5,107 bases of DNA from Candidatus Epulonipiscium sp. (GCA_012841565.1 DUUM01000162.1:1-5107), one strand, 5' to 3'. Counted from the stretch's first letter, positions 1 to 4,919 are shown. The notes: generated from the letters alone by a model not told the origin. Numbers and translations: made by a program.

Positions 1-32
1 ATATTATTTAAATCCCTATCTATATTAGTCAT
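1..32 (-). CDS. Partial gene (5' end only), probable anti-sigma factor downstream of the ECF sigma gene
   Basis: Only the first ten codons are visible, reading MTNIDRDLNN, before the window ends. The ATG at 32-30 overlaps the sigma gene stop (ATGACTAA arrangement). It is preceded, nine bases away, by an AAAGGAGA Shine-Dalgarno at about 41-48 that lies inside the sigma gene. A good ribosome site plus an overlapping start is the usual sign of translational coupling. In Bacillota, ECF sigma genes are commonly followed by the gene for their membrane-bound anti-sigma factor, so that role is inferred from position. Ten residues cannot identify a family, and another downstream protein is possible. 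Confidence 0.6.
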   Translation of the reverse strand, partial: MTNIDRDLNN

Positions 33-546
33 TTAAATGATCTCCTTTCATAGAATTTTTTAGAATGGTCATAGCTGTATGGATTCTTGATTTTACGGTG
101 CCAAGTGGTATTTCTAATAAGTTAGCAATGGAATTGTAATCTAGGTCTACAATATACTTGAGTCTAATTACCTCTTCATGTATAGGATTTAGTTTTGCTA
201 AATATTCGTCTAAAACGAGGTTTCTTTCAAAGCTCTCATCCATTTCGTAAGAGGCTTCCTTTATATTATCAATAGGAACTAATTTTTTATAATCTCTAAG
301 TATTTTCTTACAACAATTAACTAAGATTGTTTTACTCCAAGAGTAAAAGGCTTCATTATTTTTAAGTGTATAGATCTTTTGATAAAGAATAACAATCATG
401 TCTTGCATGGCATCTAATGAGTCATCTTTATTTTTCATATAGCTGTAGGCCAATTTATAGTAGTCTGCCTTTTGGTTCATAACCAAGCTTAATAGAGCCT
501 CTTTATCTCCTTTTTTAGCTCTTTTAATTAAAAGCTTATCTTCCAT
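25..546 (-). CDS. ECF-type sigma-70 family RNA polymerase sigma factor
   Basis: This 173-residue protein has the length and two-domain plan of an extracytoplasmic-function sigma factor, which directs core RNA polymerase to a small stress or envelope regulon. Residues about 10-88 match sigma region 2, including an aromatic and basic stretch (FYSWSKTILVNCCKKILRDY, 67-86) where the -10 element is melted and read. An acidic linker follows (about 93-113). Residues about 115-165 form region 4, with the helix-turn-helix NSIANLLEIPLGTVKSRIHT (138-157) that reads the -35 element. Regions 1.1 and 3 are absent, as expected. The ATG at 546 has an AGGGG core (558-554) seven bases upstream. The gene overlaps the next one, probably its anti-sigma factor. 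It belongs to the broad SigV/SigW-like group, but I cannot name an ortholog. The class call is secure; the regulon is unknown. Confidence 0.93.
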   Translation of the reverse strand: MEDKLLIKRAKKGDKEALLSLVMNQKADYYKLAYSYMKNKDDSLDAMQDMIVILYQKIYTLKNNEAFYSWSKTILVNCCKKILRDYKKLVPIDNIKEASYEMDESFERNLVLDEYLAKLNPIHEEVIRLKYIVDLDYNSIANLLEIPLGTVKSRIHTAMTILKNSMKGDHLND

Positions 547-573
547 TTTCTCACCCCTCGTATATATAAGAGT

Positions 574-602
574 ATTATATCAAACAAAAAGTTCATTTCC
601 AT
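574..602 (-). promoter_or_regulatory. Probable promoter of the sigma factor gene (extended -10)
   Basis: On the minus strand a perfect TATAAT (579-574) is preceded by TGA, giving the extended -10 TGATATAAT (582-574). It lies about 28 bases upstream of the sigma ATG. Seventeen bases further up, the -35 position holds ATGGAA (602-597), a weak match, which an extended -10 can tolerate. A TGAAC at 595-591 resembles the -35 core of ECF promoters, but no CGTC-like -10 follows at the right distance, so autoregulation is not supported. Confidence 0.55.
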
Positions 603-750
603 GCACAATCTTAAGAGTATTAGATTTATGATTGAAGGCAGGTGCTGGGATGTCAGCTTTTTCCATCCATTAAGAGAAATATATTATCCATATAAAACTG
701 CTTATGAGTGTTGCTTTCCAAAGTCTAAAGAGTTATGGAATTATTTATAG
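601..750 (+). CDS. Unrecognised small ORF (49 codons), possible relic or unannotated peptide
   Basis: An ATG at 601 opens a 49-residue frame ending in TAG at 748-750, with a second in-frame ATG at 628. The frame is also open for more than 15 codons upstream of 601. The predicted peptide is rich in aromatic residues and cysteine (for example GRCWDVSFFHPLREIYYPY and ECCFPKSKELWNYL). That composition is unusual for random AT-rich frames and could be a fragment of a former gene. There is no convincing Shine-Dalgarno site before either ATG; AAGAG at 613-617 is weak and only relevant to the second. I do not recognise it. It could be chance, a decayed gene end or a real small protein; chance or decay is more likely. 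Confidence 0.22.
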   Translation: MHNLKSIRFMIEGRCWDVSFFHPLREIYYPYKTAYECCFPKSKELWNYL

Positions 751-767
751 GAAAGTAATAAGAAGAG

Positions 768-895
768 TTGAAATAAACAGAAAACTAGTGTTGAGAATGG
801 AATAATATGCTACAATAAAGTAACGATATGGGAATATTGATAAATGTATGTAAATAAGAGGGGAAAAGGTAATTAAGTTATTTACAATACTACAG
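768..895 (+). repeat. Promoter/leader repeat, copy A (upstream of the stalk-domain gene)
   Basis: This 128-base block is matched by 4978-5107 with about 19 substitutions and two single-base indels, roughly 85% identity by eye. The most conserved runs are AAACAGAAAA, GATATGGGAA, ATGTAAATAAGAG and the tail AGGTAA.TAAGTTA. It spans an extended -10 promoter and the start of a long untranslated leader. Within it GTAAATAA (850-857) and TTATTTAC (877-884) are perfect inverted repeats, and GTAATTAAGTTAT (869-881) is a near-palindrome. The similarity may continue to the right, but copy B is cut off by the window edge. Confidence 0.8.
808..816 (+). promoter_or_regulatory. Extended -10 promoter for the stalk-domain gene
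   Basis: TGCTACAAT is an extended -10 (TGn plus TACAAT). The equivalent bases in copy B read TGTTATAAT (5019-5027), so the element is kept while its neighbours drift. The nearest -35-like hexamer is TTGAGA (791-796), but its 14-base spacing is short, so activity would depend on the extended -10 or on an activator. Transcription would begin near 823, giving an untranslated leader of about 185 bases before the GTG at 1008. Confidence 0.55.
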
Positions 896-969
896 CTAGA
901 ACTTATATTTCCGGAATCGTGTTGGGGAATACTCTAGTTAGGCAAAATTATTAACTCTAAAAAGAGTAT
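896..969 (+). promoter_or_regulatory. Structured 5' leader with alternative pairings
   Basis: CTAGA (896-900) pairs with TCTAG (933-937) and encloses TATTTCC (906-912) pairing with GGGAATA (925-931). This is a 12-bp two-part stem with one G-U pair. A competing pairing joins ATACTCT (929-935) to AGAGTAT (963-969), and ACTCT (954-958) can also pair with AGAGT (963-967). The competing arms cannot form together. No known riboswitch consensus is recognised, and no U-run follows that would make a terminator. AT-rich sequence yields such pairings easily, so the function is tentative. Confidence 0.3.
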
Positions 970-1007
970 AAAGAGCAATTAAAGATAATTTAAAGAGGAG
1001 AGATAGT

Positions 1008-2081
1008 GTGAAGCTTAGAACAACGATATTCACATTAATTATGTTAGCACTACCGATGACACTATTTGCAGCACCAGTAACGGGCAAGGCTCTGTACCCA
1101 GACGGGTCACCTGCTGCCAATGCGGAATACATAGTATGGGAAGTAGAAGGGCCGGGCCGATGGGGACAACACTCCCAAGGTATAACTAACGGAGCAGGTG
1201 AGTATTCTGAAGACCTTACAGAAGCAACTTACTTCGTGGAAGTGAGGGGAAATATTAATGGGGTTATGTATAGAGCTGAGTCGGACCACTTTACTTCTGC
1301 CCAAACACCTCCCACTATAACATTAGCTAAAGTATACAGTCTAACTATCAACATGAAAGACTCTTTAGGAAACCTAATAGAACTCCCGGATAAAGTCAAG
1401 CTGGAGATTGAGTATTATATGATAACCAGGGGAAGGGATTTCAGGGGTTCAACCGTACAGTTACCCTTAATAGAAGTAAGTGAGATGGCAAACTTAAGTA
1501 TCCCAGATGGGGTGGAAGTAAAAGTAATGGCGCCAGGGTATGATGTATTTACTACTAAGTACAATTTCAGAAAGAGTGGGTCGAGTAATAAAGTTTTAGA
1601 TGTTAAATTGGGACCTGGAATGACTACTACTTTGATAGAGCCTGAGTTGATTTCAGTAGTAGAAGTCCCGACTCTACCAGTGGTAGAAGAACCAAAAACT
1701 CCTTCCCCACCTAAGCAAGATAAGCAAGTAACACCTTCAACGGCAGCACTAAGTATTATCGTTAACGGTGAGAAACTTCCAGTTAGTGCAATGAACAAAG
1801 CCAGTAGAGTGTTAGTGCCATTAAGAGCAATCTTCGAAGCCTTAGATGCCAAAGTAAACTATGATGATCCAACTAAAGTAATTACAAGTAAGAAAGATGG
1901 TAGAGTAATTACGTTAACAGTAAACAAGAAGGAAGCCTTTGTTAACGACAATCTAGTTTTACTAGATGTACCTGCTCAAATTGTAAACAGCTCAACTTTT
2001 GTACCAGTAAGATTTATAGCAGAAAGCTTAGGAGCTAAAGTAGACTGGGAAAACAACACAGTATTTGTTAATTTAGACTAA
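1008..2081 (+). CDS. Secreted protein with beta-sandwich modules and C-terminal stalk (copper amine oxidase N-like) domain
   Basis: A 357-residue exported protein. It starts at GTG 1008, seven bases after AGAGGAG (994-1000). The N-terminus is a signal peptide: basic KLR, then a hydrophobic core, with likely cleavage after about Ala21 (LFA/APV). Residues about 24-108 look like a carboxypeptidase-regulatory or Cna-B type beta-sandwich (GKALYPDGSPAANAEY, then GITNGAGEYSEDL and YFVEV). Residues about 110-203 may be a second such module. A Pro/Glu/Lys linker (about 211-245) leads to residues 247-357, the domain annotated 'copper amine oxidase N-terminal' or 'stalk'. This shows two related motifs, VLVPLRAIFEALDAKVNY (268-285) and FVPVRFIAESLGAKVDW (331-347). 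No catalytic amine oxidase domain is present, so enzyme activity is not implied. A surface or matrix role is inferred. No LPXTG anchor or lipobox is seen. Confidence 0.88.
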   Translation: MKLRTTIFTLIMLALPMTLFAAPVTGKALYPDGSPAANAEYIVWEVEGPGRWGQHSQGITNGAGEYSEDLTEATYFVEVRGNINGVMYRAESDHFTSAQTPPTITLAKVYSLTINMKDSLGNLIELPDKVKLEIEYYMITRGRDFRGSTVQLPLIEVSEMANLSIPDGVEVKVMAPGYDVFTTKYNFRKSGSSNKVLDVKLGPGMTTTLIEPELISVVEVPTLPVVEEPKTPSPPKQDKQVTPSTAALSIIVNGEKLPVSAMNKASRVLVPLRAIFEALDAKVNYDDPTKVITSKKDGRVITLTVNKKEAFVNDNLVLLDVPAQIVNSSTFVPVRFIAESLGAKVDWENNTVFVNLD

Positions 2082-2268
2082 GATATCCGAGGTTTGAACT
2101 AGAATGATAAAACTACCACCCTATAGTTTAGTAGATTTTGATGAAAACACAATAAGTAGTATACAAACGTACATTATTTCATATGTGGAAACATCAAGCA
2201 TTTAGAAATGCTGAAGTTATAATTATTATAGCGAAGACAGTGGTTATATAAGTTCCGTTAATAACTCT
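2082..2268. other. Intergenic stretch with a short palindrome, no clear gene
   Basis: No convincing gene or intrinsic terminator lies here. AAACTA/TAGTTT (starting near 2109) can form a six-pair stem just after the stalk gene but has no following T-run. AGCATTT (2197-2203) and AAATGCT (2206-2212) form a perfect 7-bp inverted repeat with a two-base centre, which could be a protein-binding site. A 33-codon ATG frame (2104-2205) is present, with only a distant GAGG (2088-2091) before it, and is not called as a gene. Confidence 0.5.
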
Positions 2269-2358
2269 GCCTAACATAGTACTCCTGAAATCCCACGACC
2301 TAAAATAAGAGCTATCTAAGGTCGTGGGACATCCGGAATAAGTTGAACGTTAGTAAAC
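2269..2358 (+). repeat. MITE-like intergenic element, copy 1 (upstream of the nitroreductase gene)
   Basis: Bases 2299-2358 align without gaps to 3180-3239. The core CCTAAAATA.GAGCTATCTA is almost unchanged and the first 41 bases match at about 32 positions. The left end GCCTAACATAGTAC (2269-2282) matches 3100-3113 at 11 of 14 bases. The core sits in a perfect 11-bp hairpin, TCCCACGACCT (2291-2301) with AGGTCGTGGGA (2319-2329), around a 17-base loop. No T-run follows, so it is not an ordinary terminator. The ends show only a weak inverted relationship here. No transposase is nearby and no clear target-site duplication is seen. Strand is assigned by the downstream gene. Confidence 0.6.
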
Positions 2359-2403
2359 AAAATCAATTAGGTTATTTATACAAATTTTCCTGTGTTGATT
2401 TTG
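2358..2403. promoter_or_regulatory. Inverted repeat overlapping the nitroreductase promoter, possible operator
   Basis: CAAAATCAA (2358-2366) and TTGATTTTG (2395-2403) are a perfect 9-bp inverted repeat. Three more inner pairs follow, AGG (2369-2371) with CCT (2389-2391). The right arm contains the proposed -35 hexamer TTGATT. Because the repeat lies upstream of the expected transcription start, it is more likely a DNA site for a regulator than an RNA hairpin. No regulator gene is adjacent. Confidence 0.35.
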
Positions 2404-2422
2404 GTAATATATAAATTAAAAT
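2395..2422 (+). promoter_or_regulatory. Probable sigma-A promoter for the nitroreductase gene
   Basis: TTGATT (2395-2400), a 16-base spacer and TAAAAT (2417-2422) give a reasonable housekeeping promoter. Transcription would start near 2429, about 24 bases before the ATG at 2453, leaving room for the Shine-Dalgarno at 2438-2442. The region is very AT-rich, so other -10-like hexamers exist. Confidence 0.5.
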
Positions 2423-2452
2423 AAAAGTTTGAATTTAGGGAGTGGTAGCATT

Positions 2453-3082
2453 ATGAGAGATTTTTATGATGTAGTTAATTCAAGACGGACAATTAGAGAT
2501 TTTAAAAACGAGTCCATCGATGATGAAATTATTGAAAGAATTGTTTCAGCAGGAATGAAAGCACCTACAAATGACCACATGAGAGATTGGCATTTCATTG
2601 TTATTAAGGATAAGGATACTGTCCTTAAATTAATCAATAAAATACCTGAGCAAATATCTAATGAGGAAGTGAATGCCATATTACAAGACTGGAACTTAAA
2701 TGATACTTGCCAACAAAATGCCTACAAAGATGCAATTCCCAAACAGTATCGAATGTTATTAGAGGCAGCTTGTGTGATTATTCCATTGTTTAAACAAAAG
2801 ACGGATATATTACGTCCTGAAAATCTTTCTCACTTGAATGGCTATGCGTCCATTTGGTGTTGTATTGAGAATATGCTTCTAGCAATAACTGCTGAGGAAT
2901 ATGCATCTGTTGTACGCATTCCTTTAGGAGATGAGGGAGACTGGGCAAGGAAAACTTTAAATTTCCCAGAGGATTATCTTATGCCGTGTTATATAGCTGT
3001 AGGGAAAGCGAGTGCAAATGCTTCATACGTGGAGCAAAAAGAATACTCTATAAGTGAAAGAATACATAAAAATGTTTGGTAG
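2453..3082 (+). CDS. Nitroreductase-family FMN-dependent oxidoreductase
   Basis: A 209-residue cytoplasmic flavoprotein of the nitroreductase fold, a family that binds FMN in a homodimer and uses NAD(P)H to reduce nitro compounds, quinones or other acceptors. The N-terminal SRRTIRDF (10-17) is the FMN-phosphate-binding signature. APTNDHMRDWHFIVI (37-51) replaces the more usual APS..N.QPW.F segment. SIWCCIENMLLAITAEE (133-149) corresponds to the central dimer helix, and LNFPEDYLMPCYIAVGKA (169-186) to the conserved 'P.....ALG' strand. The C-terminus HKNVW is also typical. The chosen ATG at 2453 has GGGAG (2438-2442) ten bases upstream; a TTG at 2429 would add eight residues but would place the ribosome site inside the gene. 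The next gene, 210 bases on, carries the same upstream repeat. The substrate is unknown. Confidence 0.88.
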   Translation: MRDFYDVVNSRRTIRDFKNESIDDEIIERIVSAGMKAPTNDHMRDWHFIVIKDKDTVLKLINKIPEQISNEEVNAILQDWNLNDTCQQNAYKDAIPKQYRMLLEAACVIIPLFKQKTDILRPENLSHLNGYASIWCCIENMLLAITAEEYASVVRIPLGDEGDWARKTLNFPEDYLMPCYIAVGKASANASYVEQKEYSISERIHKNVW

Positions 3083-3099
3083 TTTCCATTGATTCCATG

Positions 3100-3239
3100 G
3101 CCTAACAATGCACTTTAATTTGCTTTGGCTAGTTAGGGACATTTCTTTTTATCAGCTGAAGTCAAAGTACATTCCTTATCCTAAAATAGGAGCTATCTAG
3201 GGCTGTAAAACATTGGGAATGCCTTAGGCATTAGTAGGC
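3100..3239 (+). repeat. MITE-like intergenic element, copy 2 (upstream of the QueG-like gene)
   Basis: This is the longer copy (140 bases) of the element at 2269-2358. Its ends, GCCTAACAATGC (3100-3111) and GCATTAGTAGGC (3228-3239), are inverted repeats matching at 10 of 12 positions, as expected of a small non-autonomous element or a long-stemmed RNA. The core at 3180-3220 aligns base for base with copy 1, but the hairpin is weaker, with CCTA (3180-3183) pairing TAGG. About 55 bases (3114-3170) have no counterpart in copy 1. The element ends 54 bases before the QueG-like ATG. Confidence 0.6.
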
Positions 3240-3263
3240 AGATTTTAATAGATATCTTCTATA

Positions 3264-3269
3264 TATAAT
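3264..3269 (+). promoter_or_regulatory. Possible -10 box for the QueG-like gene
   Basis: A perfect TATAAT lies 24 bases before the ATG at 3293. No good -35 hexamer is found 16-18 bases upstream (the region reads GATTTT), so the promoter is weak, activator-dependent or a chance match in AT-rich DNA. The gene may also be transcribed from the nitroreductase promoter. Confidence 0.3.
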
Positions 3270-3292
3270 CTTAGTTTGGGGGATGGTTCAAT

Positions 3293-3994
3293 ATGCTTGA
3301 TAGTAATGAAGTATATAATTCAATACTTGAAATCATGGATAGGCATTCCACGTGTTTATTTGGAATAGCTGATATCTCTTATTCAGATTACTCTAGTAAA
3401 TATAAATGTGCTTTGGTTATTGCTGTTCCTCATAAAAAGATGATGACATTAGATAACTATAAAGAAGAAGAATTTGAAAAATCAATATGTTGGGCACGTA
3501 AAGATTGTGATCAGATAATTAACCAGGTAGCAGGTCTTTGTCAGGAACAAAATATTGAATACCATATTCCACCAATGGCTCAGAAAAGTGAAGAATCACT
3601 AACGGTACCATTTTCATATAAATTTGCTGCAGTGAATGCTGGATTAGGATGGATTGGGAAGAATGATGTTTTAATTACAAAAAAATATGGTCCTAGAGTA
3701 AGACTTTCCGTTATATTAATAGCTTTTAATCTTCCGGTAGGAGAAGCTATCAAACACAGTAACTGTGATAATAAATGCAAATATTGTGTCCAGGCATGTC
3801 CTTATAATTTTTTAAGAAATGCACAATGGGATATCGATAAATATAGAGATGACTTAATAGATTATCATTCATGTAATGTTAAAAGGAGTTTTTACATAAA
3901 GAAACACGGTAGAAAAAATGCATGTGGTTTATGTATGGTGTCATGTCCATTTGGAGTTGTAAAGGATTCGACGTCCTTGGCGACTTCTAAGTAA
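3293..3994 (+). CDS. QueG-like double [4Fe-4S] cluster protein, probably not a true epoxyqueuosine reductase
   Basis: A 233-residue protein related to QueG, the cobalamin-dependent [4Fe-4S] enzyme that finishes queuosine synthesis. NAGLGWIGKNDVLIT (115-129) and YGPRVRLSVIL (132-142) match the QueG core. Eight cysteines in ferredoxin order follow: C158-x3-C162-x2-C165-x3-C169-P, C194, then C211-x2-C214-x3-C218-P, enough for two clusters. Two things argue against the standard function. QueG is usually well over 300 residues with a C-terminal HEAT-like RNA-binding part, and this protein stops right after the clusters. Aligned on the P-x10-GLGW spacing, the 'VD(S/T)AP' segment with the catalytic aspartate reads SLTVP (102-106), with leucine in the Asp position. 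It is probably an electron-transfer or corrinoid-linked redox protein of unknown substrate. The ATG follows GGGGGA (3278-3283) by nine bases. A pairing with the nitroreductase is inferred only from proximity and the shared element. Confidence 0.82.
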   Translation: MLDSNEVYNSILEIMDRHSTCLFGIADISYSDYSSKYKCALVIAVPHKKMMTLDNYKEEEFEKSICWARKDCDQIINQVAGLCQEQNIEYHIPPMAQKSEESLTVPFSYKFAAVNAGLGWIGKNDVLITKKYGPRVRLSVILIAFNLPVGEAIKHSNCDNKCKYCVQACPYNFLRNAQWDIDKYRDDLIDYHSCNVKRSFYIKKHGRKNACGLCMVSCPFGVVKDSTSLATSK

Positions 3995-4040
3995 CTAAAA
4001 ATAAAATGCAAAATACATACTATGATGAAACTACCTAATC

Positions 4041-4090
4041 ATTCATAATCACGTATCTGGAGGAATAACATAGTAACATGATTAATGAAT
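4041..4090 (+). promoter_or_regulatory. Hairpin upstream of the hydrolase gene with an SD-like loop
   Basis: ATTCAT (4041-4046) pairs with ATGAAT (4085-4090) and AATCA (4047-4051) with TGATT (4079-4083), giving eleven pairs with a single bulged A at 4084. The 27-base loop contains GGAGG (4059-4063). The stem ends five bases before the hydrolase ribosome site GGAGGGG (4095-4101). It could influence translation of the hydrolase or of the ten-codon ORF at 4078. Confidence 0.3.
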
Positions 4091-4110
4091 TATTGGAGGG
4101 GTTATTATAG
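4078..4110 (+). CDS. Possible ten-codon leader peptide upstream of the hydrolase
   Basis: ATG at 4078 opens MINELLEGLL and stops at TAG 4108-4110. The stop overlaps the proposed ATA start of the hydrolase (ATAG, 4107-4110), and the hydrolase Shine-Dalgarno lies inside this frame. An SD-like GGAGG (4059-4063) precedes it, but 14 bases away, which is long. The arrangement would suit translational coupling, but so short a frame could easily be chance. Confidence 0.2.
   Translation: MINELLEGLL
4095..4101 (+). promoter_or_regulatory. Ribosome binding site that sets the hydrolase start at ATA 4107
   Basis: GGAGGGG is the strongest Shine-Dalgarno match in this gap. Its GGAGG core ends seven bases before ATA 4107, the standard distance. 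It is about 84 bases from GTG 4185, which itself has only a weak AAGG (4168-4171). The site therefore supports the longer protein. Confidence 0.65.
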
Positions 4111-4919
4111 GATATTATATTCCAGTAGAGCCAAATGTAAAAGTTTATGTAGAGGATATTAACCAACAAGGCAATCAGACAATTGTGTTTTTGCATGGTT
4201 GGCCAGGGGACCATAATTTATTTGAATATCAATTCAACCAGCTTCCTAAATGTGGATACAGATGTATAGGCATAGATCAAAGGGGATTTGGAAAATCAGA
4301 TAAACCTTTTACAGGATATGATTACAATAGATTATCAGATGATGTTCGAACTGTAGTTGAAATGCTAAAATTAAAGAATTTTATACTAGCAGGCCATTCA
4401 ACAGGTGGAGCAATTGCTATTCGTTATATGGCTAGACATAATGGATATGGAGTAGCCAAACTTGCTCTTTTTGCAGCAGCAGCGCCTAGTCTGATTCAAC
4501 GTCCTAATTTCCCCTACGGTCTAGAGAAGGAAGTTGTAACTAAGATTATTGAGGGAACCTATGCTGATCGCCCTCAAATGCTAAGTGACTTTGGTGATAT
4601 ATTTTTCTTTCAGCACATAACGGAGCCATTTTCTAACTGGTTCATACAGTTAGGATTTAAAGCAGCAGGATGGGCAACTGCGGCTATTGCAAATGCCTGG
4701 CTGCGGGAAGAATTATTTTTTGATTTAAGCACAATCAATGTTCCAACCTTAATTATTCATGGTATTCATGACAAGGTTGTTCCATTTAAGCTAGGTGAAG
4801 TGCAAAAACAAAGTATTAAAAATTCCAAGCTTATACCATTTCAATATAGCGGTCATGGATCATTCTATGACCAGCAAGAAAAATTTAATGAAGAATTGAT
4901 AAATTTCATTAATGAATAA
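4107..4919 (+). CDS. Alpha/beta hydrolase with apparent non-canonical ATA start
   Basis: A 270-residue alpha/beta-hydrolase-fold enzyme of the esterase / non-haem chloroperoxidase-like group. The oxyanion segment is HGWPG (30-34) and the nucleophile elbow is GHSTGG with Ser98. DQRGFGKSDKP (57-67) is the usual strand-loop motif. Asp222 (HGIHDKVVP) and His250 (SGHGSFYD) complete the triad. Residues about 122-200 form the variable cap over the active site. The only standard in-frame start is GTG 4185, which would begin at VFLHGWPG and remove the first beta strands. The frame is open back to 4089, and the upstream codons read GYYIPVEPNVKVYVEDI, a typical N-terminus for this family. GGAGGGG (4095-4101) lies five bases before ATA 4107, where an ATG would be expected. 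ATT 4104 is a less well-spaced alternative. The substrate is unknown, and the start is inferred. Confidence 0.88.
   Translation: MGYYIPVEPNVKVYVEDINQQGNQTIVFLHGWPGDHNLFEYQFNQLPKCGYRCIGIDQRGFGKSDKPFTGYDYNRLSDDVRTVVEMLKLKNFILAGHSTGGAIAIRYMARHNGYGVAKLALFAAAAPSLIQRPNFPYGLEKEVVTKIIEGTYADRPQMLSDFGDIFFFQHITEPFSNWFIQLGFKAAGWATAAIANAWLREELFFDLSTINVPTLIIHGIHDKVVPFKLGEVQKQSIKNSKLIPFQYSGHGSFYDQQEKFNEELINFINE

Noticed and set aside
591..595. ECF-type autoregulated promoter for the sigma gene (TGAAC)
   Set aside because: No CGTC-like -10 follows at 16-17 bases; the extended -10 TGATATAAT is a better explanation.
822..1007. Known riboswitch (c-di-GMP, cobalamin, SAM, T-box) in the stalk-gene leader
   Set aside because: None of the conserved cores I know for these classes is present in the leader.
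938..1304. Minus-strand frames at 938-1132 and 1107-1304
   Set aside because: They lie opposite the leader and signal/beta-sandwich part of the stalk-domain gene, have no ribosome sites of note and encode low-complexity shadows.
1415..1852. 145-codon minus-strand frame
   Set aside because: It lies wholly opposite the stalk-domain gene, whose domains and start are clear; the serine/threonine-rich translation is a typical antisense shadow.
2104..2205. 33-codon ATG frame after the stalk-domain gene
   Set aside because: The nearest SD-like bases (GAGG, 2088-2091) are 12 bases away and weak, the peptide matches nothing I recognise, and the length is within chance expectation.
2291..2329. Strong 11-bp hairpin as a rho-independent terminator of the stalk-domain gene
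   Set aside because: It is followed by CATCCGG, not a T-run, lies more than 200 bases past the stop, and its core is part of a repeat found again upstream of another gene.
2429..2452. TTG at 2429 as the nitroreductase start
   Set aside because: It would place the GGGAG ribosome site inside the coding region and add eight residues not expected in the family; ATG 2453 is well spaced.
4185..4919. GTG 4185 as the hydrolase start
   Set aside because: It removes the N-terminal beta strands, has only a weak AAGG upstream, and ignores a family-like N-terminus and a strong ribosome site further up.
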